This document shows positions 30,094 to 38,566 of a stretch of 64,000 nucleotides of DNA, one piece after another. Both the position numbers and the translations under genes were made by a program. Position 1 is the first letter of the stretch, and each line of letters opens with the position of its first letter. Source of the DNA: JAFLCL01 sp964502175. GTDB lineage: Bacteria; Myxococcota_A; Polyangia; Polyangiales; Sandaracinaceae. The notes below the pieces were generated by a model. The model saw only the letters and a list, made by a program, of their open reading frames with translations, was not told the DNA's origin and did no database searches. The stretch covers positions 186,001 to 250,000 of the forward strand of contig CAZCVE010000006.1 in the NCBI GenBank assembly GCA_964502175.1. Direction: 5' to 3'.

Positions 30094-31236
30094 ATGCGTT
30101 TCGTCGACGAGGTCGTGATCGAGGTTCGCGGAGGCGACGGCGGCAACGGCTGCGTCGCGTTCCGCCGCGAGAAGTTCGTTCCCCTCGGCGGCCCCGCGGG
30201 CGGAGATGGCGGAGACGGCGGAGACGTCGTCTTCCGCGCCGACGACCGACTCTCCACGCTGCTCGACCTGCGCTACCGCCGAAAGCTCCTCGCGGGCCGC
30301 GGCGAGAACGGTCGCGGCAAGGACCAGTACGGCAAGGCCGCGGACGACATGATCGTGCGCGTCCCGATCGGCACGCAGGTGTTCGACGCCGAGTCGGGCG
30401 CGCTGATCGCCGATCTCGATGCCAAGGAGAAGATCCACGTCGTGGCGGCTGGTGGCCGCGGCGGACGCGGCAACATCCACTTCGCGACGCCCGAAGATCG
30501 CGCGCCGCGTCGCGCCGAGAAGGGCACGCCAGGCGAGACGCATCACCTCCGTCTCGAGCTCAAGCTGCTCGCGGACGTGGGCCTCCTCGGCTACCCGAAC
30601 GTCGGCAAGAGCACGCTGATCTCGCACGTGTCGCGCGCGCGGCCGAAGATCGCGGACTACCCGTTCACGACGCTGGTGCCGAACCTCGGCGTCGTGCCGT
30701 ACGGAGAAGAGGGCTCCTTCGTGATGGCCGACATCCCCGGCCTGATCGAAGGCGCAGCCGACGGTGCAGGCCTCGGGACGCGCTTCCTCAAGCACGTGGA
30801 GCGCTGCCGCGCGCTCCTTCACATCGTGACGCTGGATCCCGATCCGGACCGCGCGCCGCTCGAGGACTTCGACATCCTCGTGCGCGAGCTCGCGCGCTTC
30901 GACCCGGAGCTCGCCAAGCGCCCCATGATCGTCGGCGTCAGCAAGATCGATCTGCCCGACGTGAAGAAGCGCGTGGCGATCATCAAGAAGGGCATGGCCA
31001 AGCGCGGGATCACCACCGTGCTGCCGTTCTCCGCGGCGACCGGCGAAGGCATCGACGCGCTGCTCCATGCGCTCGGCGCGCTCCTCGAGGCCAACCCGAT
31101 CAAGCCCGCGCCTCGCGCCGAGCCGCTCCCGCCGCGCGGCCGACGCACGGCCGTGGCTGCAGACACCGACGACGACGAAGAGGATCCGGGCGCCGAAAGC
31201 GACCTCGCGGTCGAGTACGTCCGCGACCCGGAGTGA
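30094..31236 (+). CDS. obgE: Obg/CgtA GTPase
   Basis: 380 aa. The N-terminal Gly-rich Obg fold (MRFVDEVVIEVRGGDGGNGC, residues 1-158) is followed by a G domain with G1 LGYPNVGKSTL (about 166), switch and G3 ADIPGLIEGA, and SKIDLP as the N/TKxD variant. The short C-terminus is acidic. Obg couples GTP state to late 50S assembly and stress responses. The next gene starts 4 bp after its stop. Confidence 0.96.
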   Translation: MRFVDEVVIEVRGGDGGNGCVAFRREKFVPLGGPAGGDGGDGGDVVFRADDRLSTLLDLRYRRKLLAGRGENGRGKDQYGKAADDMIVRVPIGTQVFDAESGALIADLDAKEKIHVVAAGGRGGRGNIHFATPEDRAPRRAEKGTPGETHHLRLELKLLADVGLLGYPNVGKSTLISHVSRARPKIADYPFTTLVPNLGVVPYGEEGSFVMADIPGLIEGAADGAGLGTRFLKHVERCRALLHIVTLDPDPDRAPLEDFDILVRELARFDPELAKRPMIVGVSKIDLPDVKKRVAIIKKGMAKRGITTVLPFSAATGEGIDALLHALGALLEANPIKPAPRAEPLPPRGRRTAVAADTDDDEEDPGAESDLAVEYVRDPE

Positions 31237-31240
31237 GCGC

Positions 31241-32272
31241 GTGACGTCGCTGGTCTCGCACTCGATCCTCGCGGAGTACGGCTGGTCGAGCGCGACGCTG
31301 ACGCCGATCACGATCGGCCTCATCAACCAGACGTTTCGCGTCGAGCACGACGGCGAGCGCTACGTCCTCCAGCGCCTCCATCCGATCTTCGCGCCCGAGG
31401 TGAACCTCGACCTCGACGCGATCACCACGCACCTCGCGACGCGCGGCCAGCTCACCCCGCGCTTGGTGCGCACACGCGCCGGCGCGACGCACGTGCTCGA
31501 CGCCGAGGGGCGACCGTGGCGCGCGCTGACGTACGTCGAGGGCCGATGCGTCAGCGAGATCCGCACAACCTCGCTCGCGCGCGCGGCGGGCGCGCTCGCG
31601 GGTCGCTTCACGCGGGCCACGCTCGATCTCGATCATCGCTTCGCCTTCACGCGCAGCGGCGTTCACGACACCGCGGCGCACCTCGATCGGCTCGCGCGCG
31701 CGCTCGCGCTCCCGAGCACCGACGAGACGGCCGAGGCCCTCGAGATCGCCGGCGAGATCCTCGCGTTCGCGCGTGATCTGCCGCGGCTCGATCACCTGCC
31801 GACGCGCATCGTGCACGGTGACCTCAAGGCCTCGAACCTCCTGTTCGCGACCGACCGCGACGAAGGGCTGTGCCTCGTCGACCTCGACACCATGGCGCAC
31901 GGCACCGTCGCGACGGAGATGGGCGACGCGCTCCGCAGCTGGACCAACCCCAAGGGCGAGGACGACGCGCGAGGCGAGGTCGACGTCGCGCTGTTCGAGG
32001 CCGCCGTGAGCGGCTACCTCGCGGAGACCGCGACGGTGCTCACCGACGACGAGCGTGGATCGTTCGCACCGGGTCTCGAGACGATCTCGCTCGAGCTCTC
32101 GTCGCGCTTCTGTCTCGATGCGATCGAGGATCGCTACTTCGGGTGGAACGCCGCGAGATACCCGAGCCGACGCGCGCACAATCTGATCCGCGCGCGCTCG
32201 CAGCTCTCGCTCTCGCGGTCTGCACGCTCGCGTCGCGCGGAGCTCGACGCCGTGATCGCGCGTCTCCGCTGA
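31241..32272 (+). CDS. APH/choline-kinase-fold small-molecule kinase
   Basis: 343 aa with GTG start preceded by GGAG (7 nt). An aminoglycoside-phosphotransferase-like fold: RYVLQRLHPIF provides the nucleotide Lys region, the catalytic loop is IVHGDLKASNLLF (about 189-201), and LCLVDLDTMAHG holds the metal-binding Asp. INQTF near the N-terminus and the RYFGWN motif recall N-acetylhexosamine and choline kinases. The substrate cannot be told from sequence; sugar or choline phosphorylation is likelier than antibiotic resistance. Confidence 0.82.
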   Translation: MTSLVSHSILAEYGWSSATLTPITIGLINQTFRVEHDGERYVLQRLHPIFAPEVNLDLDAITTHLATRGQLTPRLVRTRAGATHVLDAEGRPWRALTYVEGRCVSEIRTTSLARAAGALAGRFTRATLDLDHRFAFTRSGVHDTAAHLDRLARALALPSTDETAEALEIAGEILAFARDLPRLDHLPTRIVHGDLKASNLLFATDRDEGLCLVDLDTMAHGTVATEMGDALRSWTNPKGEDDARGEVDVALFEAAVSGYLAETATVLTDDERGSFAPGLETISLELSSRFCLDAIEDRYFGWNAARYPSRRAHNLIRARSQLSLSRSARSRRAELDAVIARLR

Positions 32273-32279
32273 AGCGCGC

Positions 32280-32981
32280 TCAGGCCCGCGTCGCGGCCTT
32301 CGCGCTCGCGGCCGTCTGACCGAAGAGGATCTTCTTCGCCTCGTCGTCGAGCGGCCGCGCGAGCTCTGCACCGACCTTGCGTCCGCGCTGCACCGCCGGC
32401 CGCGCGCGCAGCGCGTGGTACCAGCGCGCGAGGTTCGGAAAGTGCGACAGGTCCTGCCCGTGCGACTCGGGGAGGATCCATGCGTACGACGCGATGTCGG
32501 CGATCGAGTACGCGTCGCAGAGGAACTCTCGCCCTTCGAGCTGGTGATCGAGCACCCCGTAGAGACGGTTCACCTCGTTCGTGTAGCGCTCGATCGCGTA
32601 CACGATCTTCGGGCCTGCGTAGTCCTTGAAGTGGTGGAGCTGGCCCGCCATCGGGCCGAGCCCTGCGATCTGCCACGCCACCCACGCGAGCACCTCGTAG
32701 CGGGCGCTCCCGCTCTTCGGGAGCAGCTGTCCCGACTTGTCCGCGAGATACTGCAGGATCGCGCCGCTCTCGAACAGCGCGAGAGGCGCGCCTCCACCGA
32801 TCGGATCGTCGTCGACGATCGCGGGCATGCGTCGGTTCGGGCTGAGGCGAACGAAGCCCGCCTCGTGCTGCGCGCCGCGGCCGATGTCCACGGGGACGAC
32901 GCGGTACGGCAGCCCCATCTCTTCCAAGGCGATCGTGATCTTCCAGCCGTTCGGGGTCGGCCAGTAGTGGAGGTCGATCAT
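32280..32981 (-). CDS. Glutathione S-transferase family protein (YfcG/YghU-like)
   Basis: 233 aa. A thioredoxin-like N-domain (MIDLHYWPTPNGWKITIALE, MPAIVDDDP, LFESGAILQYLAD) and an all-helical C-domain (YSIADIASYAWIL) match the Nu-class GSTs, which can act as disulfide-bond oxidoreductases. The start ATG overlaps the uvrA stop by 4 bp, so it is translated from the uvrA message. Confidence 0.88.
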   Translation of the reverse strand: MIDLHYWPTPNGWKITIALEEMGLPYRVVPVDIGRGAQHEAGFVRLSPNRRMPAIVDDDPIGGGAPLALFESGAILQYLADKSGQLLPKSGSARYEVLAWVAWQIAGLGPMAGQLHHFKDYAGPKIVYAIERYTNEVNRLYGVLDHQLEGREFLCDAYSIADIASYAWILPESHGQDLSHFPNLARWYHALRARPAVQRGRKVGAELARPLDDEAKKILFGQTAASAKAATRA

Positions 32982-35900
32982 CGTGGGCTCCTTCCTCTCG
33001 GGACCGACCCTTTCTGGGGCGCGCTCTTCGCACGTCGAGGGCTGACCTCGGGCCCTCCCCTCGAGAGCTCGTCGCGGAGCGCGCGGCCGGTGTGGCTCTC
33101 CTCGTTCGCGGCGATCTGCTCGGGCGTCCCGGACGCGACGATCCGTCCGCCCGCTTCGCCACCTTCGGGTCCGAGATCGATCACCCAGTCAGCCGCGAGG
33201 ATCACGTCGAGCTGGTGCTCGATCACCACAACCGTGTCGCCCCGCGCGACGAACCGCTCGAGCACACGCAGGAGACGCGCGACGTCATCGCGGTGGAGGC
33301 CCGTCGTCGGCTCGTCGAGCACGTAGAGCGTGCGCCCCTTCGCGCTGCTCGCGAGCTCCGCGACGAGCTTCACGCGCTGCGCTTCGCCCCCGCTCAGCGT
33401 GTTCGAGGGCTGGCCGAGCTCGAGGTAGCCGACGCCGAGATCGTCGAGCAGAGAGAGAGGCGCGGCCACCTTGGGCACCGCCGACAGCACCTTCGCCGCG
33501 TCCTCGATCTCCATGCGCAGCAGCTGCCCCGCCGACGCGCCGTGAAGCTTGGGCGCGAGCGTCTCCTCGGAGAACCGCATCCCGCGACACGTCTCACAAG
33601 GCACGTAGACGTCGGGGAGGAACGCCATCTCGATCGTGAGCTGCCCATTGCCCTCACACGTCGGACATCGACCGCCGTGCGACACGTTGAACGAGAAGCG
33701 CCCCGCGTCGTAGCCGCGCGCGCGGGCCTCGGGCGTGCCTGCGAGCAGCTTGCGGATCTCGTCCCACACGCCGACGTACGTGGCGGGCACCGAGCGCGGC
33801 GTGCGGCCGATCGGGCTCTGATCGACGAGCACTGCGCGCTGGAGGTGCTGCGCGCCATCCAGCGTGCCGAACGGAAGCGGTGCCTCTTCGCCTTCGACGA
33901 GGCCGATCGCGCGACGCACCGCCGGCAGCAGCACGCGACGCACGAGCGTGCTCTTGCCCGAGCCGCTCACTCCCGTGACCGCGACGAGGCGACCGAGGGG
34001 GAACGACGCGTCGACCTCCTTGAGGTTGTGACCGCGCGCGCCGCGGAGGACGAGGCTGGGCACCTTCACGCACGAGCGCCGCGAAACGGGCACACTGGGT
34101 GGTCTCGCGAGCGACGCGCCCGTCGGCGACTCCGAGACCTTCGACAGCACGTCGGGCGAGCCCTCCGCGAGGACGCGACCGCCGCGCTTGCCGCCGTGCG
34201 GGCCGACGTCGATCACGTGATCCGACGCGCGGATCACCTCGCTGTCGTGCTCGACGACGAGCACGGTGTTGCCCTTGTCGACCAAGGAGCGGAGCGCGCC
34301 GATCAGCTTGTGCGTGTCGCGCGCATGGAGGCCGATCGTCGGCTCGTCGAGCACGTAGAGGAGGCCCGTGAGGCCCGAGCCCAGCTGCGCGGCGAGCCGC
34401 ACGCGCTGGGTCTCTCCGCCCGAGAGCGTGTCCGCAGGTCGGTCGAGCCCGAGGTAGCCGAGCCCCACCTCTTCGAGGAACGCGAGACGCCGAGCACACT
34501 CACCGAGCGGCGCTTCGGCGATCACGGCCTCGCGTCCGCTCACGGTCATCGCGCTGATCTCGCGCCGCGCTGCGCTCACGGGTAGCCCGAGCACGTCGGT
34601 GATGCGTCGATCATCGAGTCGCACGGCGCGCGCGAGCGGCGAGAGGCGCGTGCCCGCGCAGTCCTTGCAGGCTCGCGAGACCTCGCGCGCCGACTTGCCG
34701 CTGCCGACCGTCTCGACGACCACGCCGCGGCCCTCACACGGCTCGCACTGACCCTGCTTCGTGTTGAACGAGAAGAAGCGCGGATCGAGCTCCGGATAGC
34801 CCGTGCCGCACTTCGGACACGCGCGACGCGTCGAGTAGAGCCCGTCCTCCACCGAGCCGTCGCGCTTGCGACACGTGAGGCGCAGCGAGCCGTCGTCGGC
34901 GAGCGCTGCAGCGCGCCGCACGGACGACTCGAGCTTCGCCGCGTCGCCCGTCACGCGCTCGACGACCAGCTCGATCTCGTGCTCGACGAAGCGCGCCAGC
35001 GACATGCCCGCCTCGAGCGGACGGAGCGCTCCGTCGATGCGCGCCTCCGTGAAGCCCTGCTTTCGCCAGCCCTCGATCTGCTCGCGGTAGTGGCCCTTGC
35101 GCGCGCGAACCACGGGCGCGAGCACGGTGATCTCGCGCTGGCTGCCGAAGCGCCGCAGCGCGTCTTCCGTGAGCAGAGCCGGTGCGCGCGCTGCGATCGG
35201 CACGTCACACTTCGGACAGTGCAGCGTGCCGGCGCGCGCCCACAACAAGCGCAGGTAGTGCGCGACCTCGGTGACCGTCGCGACCGTCGACGTCGACCCT
35301 CCGCGCGTCACGCGCTGCTCGAGCGCGACGGTGGGCGGCACACCGGTCACCCGATCGACGTCGGGACGCGGCAGCTGCGGCAGGTACTGACGGGCGTACG
35401 GAGAGAGCGTCTCGAGGTAGCGGCGCTGCCCTTCCGCGAAGAGCACGTCGAACGTCAGCGTGCTCTTGCCGGATCCCGAGGGACCCGTGACCGTGACGAG
35501 CTTCTCGCGAGGGATCGCAACCGACACGTCCTTCAGGTTGTGCTCGCGCGCGTGCTCGATCTGGATGGCCCCCACGCTCCCGCCGTCTTCGCGCGGGCTC
35601 GCTGTACGTGCTCGCTTCTGACTGCGCGCAGCGCGCGTGGTGCCCTTCTCCGTGACCTCGATCCCGAGCTCGCGCGCGAGGTACTTCGCCGTCTTCGAGG
35701 TCGATCGGGCCACGTCTTCGGGTGTGCCCATCGCGACCACTCGGCCACCCTCGTTGCCGGCGCCGGGCCCGAGATCGATCACCCAGTCCGCGCGCGCCGC
35801 GACGCGCATGTCGTGCTCGATCACGACCACCGTGTCGCCCCGCTCGACGAGTCGATCGAGCACCACGAGGAGCGGCTCCACGTCGACCGCGTGGAGGCCC

Positions 35901-38536
35901 GCCGTCGGCTCGTCGAGCACCACGAGCGCACCAGGAGGCGTGTCCGCGAGGGCGAGCGCGAGCTTGAGGCGCTGCGCTTCACCGCCGCTCAGCGTGTTGA
36001 GCGATTGTCCGAGCCGCAGGTAGCCGAGGCCCACCTCGAGCGCGGGCCCGAGGCGCGCGCTCACGCTCTTGTCGCCGGCATACAGCGCGACCGCCTCCGC
36101 GATCGTCTTCTCGAGCAACTCGGCGACGTCGAGCCCGCGGTGCTTCACGTCGAGCACGGGCCCGACGAAGCGCTTTCCGCCGCAGTCGGGACAGCTGAAC
36201 GTCACGTCCGCGAGGAACTGCATCTCGACGGTCTCTGCCCCGTCGCCGCCGCACGTCTCACAGCGACCGCCGGGCACGTTGAACGAGAACCACGCGTGCG
36301 AGTAGTCGCGCTCCTTCGCGAGCGGCTCTCGCGCGTAGCGCTTTCGGATCACGTCCCACGCGCCGAGGTACGTGGCCGCGTTGCCCCGCGAGGTGCGCCC
36401 GAGGGGAGACTGATCCACCTCGACGACGGCGCTGAACGCCTCGAGGCCTCGGAGCGCCGCGTGCGCCAGAGGCACCTCGGCGCCGTGCTCACGCAGCGCG
36501 CGCTGCGCCGCGGGAACGAGCGTCTCGAGGAAGAGAGAGCTCTTGCCCGACCCCGACGGCCCCGTGACGCACGTCATCGCGCCGATCGGCAGCTGCACGG
36601 TCACGTCGCGCAGGTTGTGTCCGCTCGCGCGCTCGAGCTCGATGCAACCCGGACCACCACGACGCGCGCGCGTGCGGGTCACGGGCCCTGCCGCGAACGC
36701 GCGCCCCGTCACCGTCGCTGCGCGCGCGAGGGCCTCGGGCGTTCCATCGAACACCACCCGCCCTCCGTGCTCGCCCGCCGCGGGTCCGAGCTCGATCACA
36801 CGATCCGCCGCCGCGAGCAGCGCAGGATCGTGCTCGACGACGATCGCGATGTTGTCGCGATCGGCGAGCCGACCCACGACGTCGACGAGCTTCTCCACGT
36901 CGTCCGGATGGAGGCCGACCGTGGGCTCGTCGAGCACGAACATCGCACCCGTGAGGCTCGAGCTCAGCGCGCTCGTGAGCGACACACGCTGCGACTCGCC
37001 GCCCGAGAGCGTGCGCGACGCACGGTCGAGCGTGAGGTAGCCGAGGCCCACGTCGTCGAGCGTGCCGAGTCGCGCGCGCAGCTCACGCAGGAGGAGCAGC
37101 GTCGCGGGCTCCATCGCCGCGCGTGTTTGGATCTCGGCCTCGGCGACGTCGAGGAACGCTCGCGCCTCGGCCGCGGGCATCGCGAGCCAGTCCGCGATGT
37201 GCTTGCCCGCGATGCGATGAAGGAGCGCGTCGGGCTTGAGGCGCTTTCCATCGCACACCGTGCAGCGCTCGTAGCTACGGAAGCGAGAGAGCAGCACGCG
37301 GACGTGCATCTTGTACGCGCGACCCTCGAGCCAGCCGAACCACCCGCGAAGTCCCCACCAGCCGCGCGGATAGCCGACACCGTCGCCGTCCTTGAGCCAG
37401 GTGAGCTGCTCGGGGGTGAGGTCCTTGATCGGCGTGCGACGCGGGACACCCATCTTGTCGGCCCACTTCGCGAGCTCCTTGCGCTCCCAGTCGGTCGAAG
37501 GGCCACCCCAGCACGCGATCGCACCGCCCTCGAGGCTGCGCCACGGATCGGGCAGCACCTTGTCCCAGTCGATCCCGATCACGCGACCGAACCCGCGACA
37601 CGTCTCGCACGCGCCGATGGCGCTGTTGAACGAGAAGAGACCGGGGGTGGCGTCGCGGTACGCGATGTCACAGCGCGCGCAGTGGAGACCGCGCGAGAAC
37701 TTCATCGTCGCGCCGCCGTCGACGATCACGCTCGCGCGTCCCTCGCCGCGCCGCATCGCCTGCTCGAGCGCGTCGACCAGGCGCGCGCGGCCATCGGATC
37801 GCGCGACCGTTCGATCCGCCACGACCTCGAGCTGAGCGACCGGTGCGCGCGGCACGTCGACGGCGCTCGTCTTCTTCTTCGCCTTCTTGGTCGACGTCTT
37901 CTTCTTGGCGCTCGACTTCTTCGCGGCCTTGGCGAGGGCGACCTCCGCGCCGAGCACGTCGGACGGACGCACCTGATCGAGATCACGCACGGCGCCGTCG
38001 ATGCGCACGCGACGGTAGCCCTCGCCGATCAGCGCATCTCGCACCCCGAGGAACGCGTCGGCGTCCATCACGGGGACTGGGTACGTGACGGTGATGCGCG
38101 CGTCGGACGCGGCCGCGATCACGCTGTCGGCGGACGCCTCCGCGTCGTCGCGCACCACGGGCTCACCGCACGATCGGCAGTGGAGCACCGACGCGCGCGA
38201 CCAGAGAGACTTCGCGTAGTCGGCGACCTCCGTCATCGTGCCTACGGTCGATCGGCTGGTGCGCACGGGCGCTTGCCGATCCACCGCGATGCCGGCCGCG
38301 ACGGGCTCGAGCGACGTGACGGGGGGGCGCGCGAGGCGCTCGAGGAACTGTCGCGCGTACGCCGAGAAGCTCTCGACGTAGCGCCGCTGCCCCTCGGCAT
38401 ACAGCGTCGAGAACGCGAGCGAGCTCTTGCCCGCGCCGCTCGGGCCCGCGACTCCGACGAGCGTCCCGGGCTCGAGATCCAGGTCGACGCTCTCGAGGTT
38501 GTTCGTGCGCGCGCCGCGGAGCTCGGTCTTCTTCAT
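32978..38536 (-). CDS. uvrA: Double-length UvrA (two UvrA units fused head to tail)
   Basis: 1852 aa, about twice the usual 940. Four ABC Walker A loops are present: GPSGAGKSS (about 31), GPSGSGKSS (about 660), GPSGSGKST (about 1017) and GVSGSGKST (about 1520), each with an ABC signature (LSGGESQ, LSGGEAQ, LSGGETQ, LSGGEAQ). Zinc CxxC pairs recur in each half (CRSCG, CETCGGDG, CPKCD, CPTCEGNG). A basic linker around residues 965-985 joins the units; a Lys-rich insert (KKSSAKKKTSTKKAKKK) sits in unit one. UvrA finds bulky DNA lesions and loads UvrB as a dimer, so this chain could be a covalent dimer. Such tandem UvrAs are known in Chlamydia and some other bacteria. Confidence 0.93.
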   Translation of the reverse strand: MKKTELRGARTNNLESVDLDLEPGTLVGVAGPSGAGKSSLAFSTLYAEGQRRYVESFSAYARQFLERLARPPVTSLEPVAAGIAVDRQAPVRTSRSTVGTMTEVADYAKSLWSRASVLHCRSCGEPVVRDDAEASADSVIAAASDARITVTYPVPVMDADAFLGVRDALIGEGYRRVRIDGAVRDLDQVRPSDVLGAEVALAKAAKKSSAKKKTSTKKAKKKTSAVDVPRAPVAQLEVVADRTVARSDGRARLVDALEQAMRRGEGRASVIVDGGATMKFSRGLHCARCDIAYRDATPGLFSFNSAIGACETCRGFGRVIGIDWDKVLPDPWRSLEGGAIACWGGPSTDWERKELAKWADKMGVPRRTPIKDLTPEQLTWLKDGDGVGYPRGWWGLRGWFGWLEGRAYKMHVRVLLSRFRSYERCTVCDGKRLKPDALLHRIAGKHIADWLAMPAAEARAFLDVAEAEIQTRAAMEPATLLLLRELRARLGTLDDVGLGYLTLDRASRTLSGGESQRVSLTSALSSSLTGAMFVLDEPTVGLHPDDVEKLVDVVGRLADRDNIAIVVEHDPALLAAADRVIELGPAAGEHGGRVVFDGTPEALARAATVTGRAFAAGPVTRTRARRGGPGCIELERASGHNLRDVTVQLPIGAMTCVTGPSGSGKSSLFLETLVPAAQRALREHGAEVPLAHAALRGLEAFSAVVEVDQSPLGRTSRGNAATYLGAWDVIRKRYAREPLAKERDYSHAWFSFNVPGGRCETCGGDGAETVEMQFLADVTFSCPDCGGKRFVGPVLDVKHRGLDVAELLEKTIAEAVALYAGDKSVSARLGPALEVGLGYLRLGQSLNTLSGGEAQRLKLALALADTPPGALVVLDEPTAGLHAVDVEPLLVVLDRLVERGDTVVVIEHDMRVAARADWVIDLGPGAGNEGGRVVAMGTPEDVARSTSKTAKYLARELGIEVTEKGTTRAARSQKRARTASPREDGGSVGAIQIEHAREHNLKDVSVAIPREKLVTVTGPSGSGKSTLTFDVLFAEGQRRYLETLSPYARQYLPQLPRPDVDRVTGVPPTVALEQRVTRGGSTSTVATVTEVAHYLRLLWARAGTLHCPKCDVPIAARAPALLTEDALRRFGSQREITVLAPVVRARKGHYREQIEGWRKQGFTEARIDGALRPLEAGMSLARFVEHEIELVVERVTGDAAKLESSVRRAAALADDGSLRLTCRKRDGSVEDGLYSTRRACPKCGTGYPELDPRFFSFNTKQGQCEPCEGRGVVVETVGSGKSAREVSRACKDCAGTRLSPLARAVRLDDRRITDVLGLPVSAARREISAMTVSGREAVIAEAPLGECARRLAFLEEVGLGYLGLDRPADTLSGGETQRVRLAAQLGSGLTGLLYVLDEPTIGLHARDTHKLIGALRSLVDKGNTVLVVEHDSEVIRASDHVIDVGPHGGKRGGRVLAEGSPDVLSKVSESPTGASLARPPSVPVSRRSCVKVPSLVLRGARGHNLKEVDASFPLGRLVAVTGVSGSGKSTLVRRVLLPAVRRAIGLVEGEEAPLPFGTLDGAQHLQRAVLVDQSPIGRTPRSVPATYVGVWDEIRKLLAGTPEARARGYDAGRFSFNVSHGGRCPTCEGNGQLTIEMAFLPDVYVPCETCRGMRFSEETLAPKLHGASAGQLLRMEIEDAAKVLSAVPKVAAPLSLLDDLGVGYLELGQPSNTLSGGEAQRVKLVAELASSAKGRTLYVLDEPTTGLHRDDVARLLRVLERFVARGDTVVVIEHQLDVILAADWVIDLGPEGGEAGGRIVASGTPEQIAANEESHTGRALRDELSRGGPEVSPRRAKSAPQKGSVPRGRSPR

Positions 38537-38566
38537 CGGGTGCTCATCGACAGGGCGCGAACTCTC

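Noticed and set aside
30094..31236. TAGCCA before obgE as another leaderless -10
   Set aside because: It lacks the final T of TANNNT and was left out of the promoter set.
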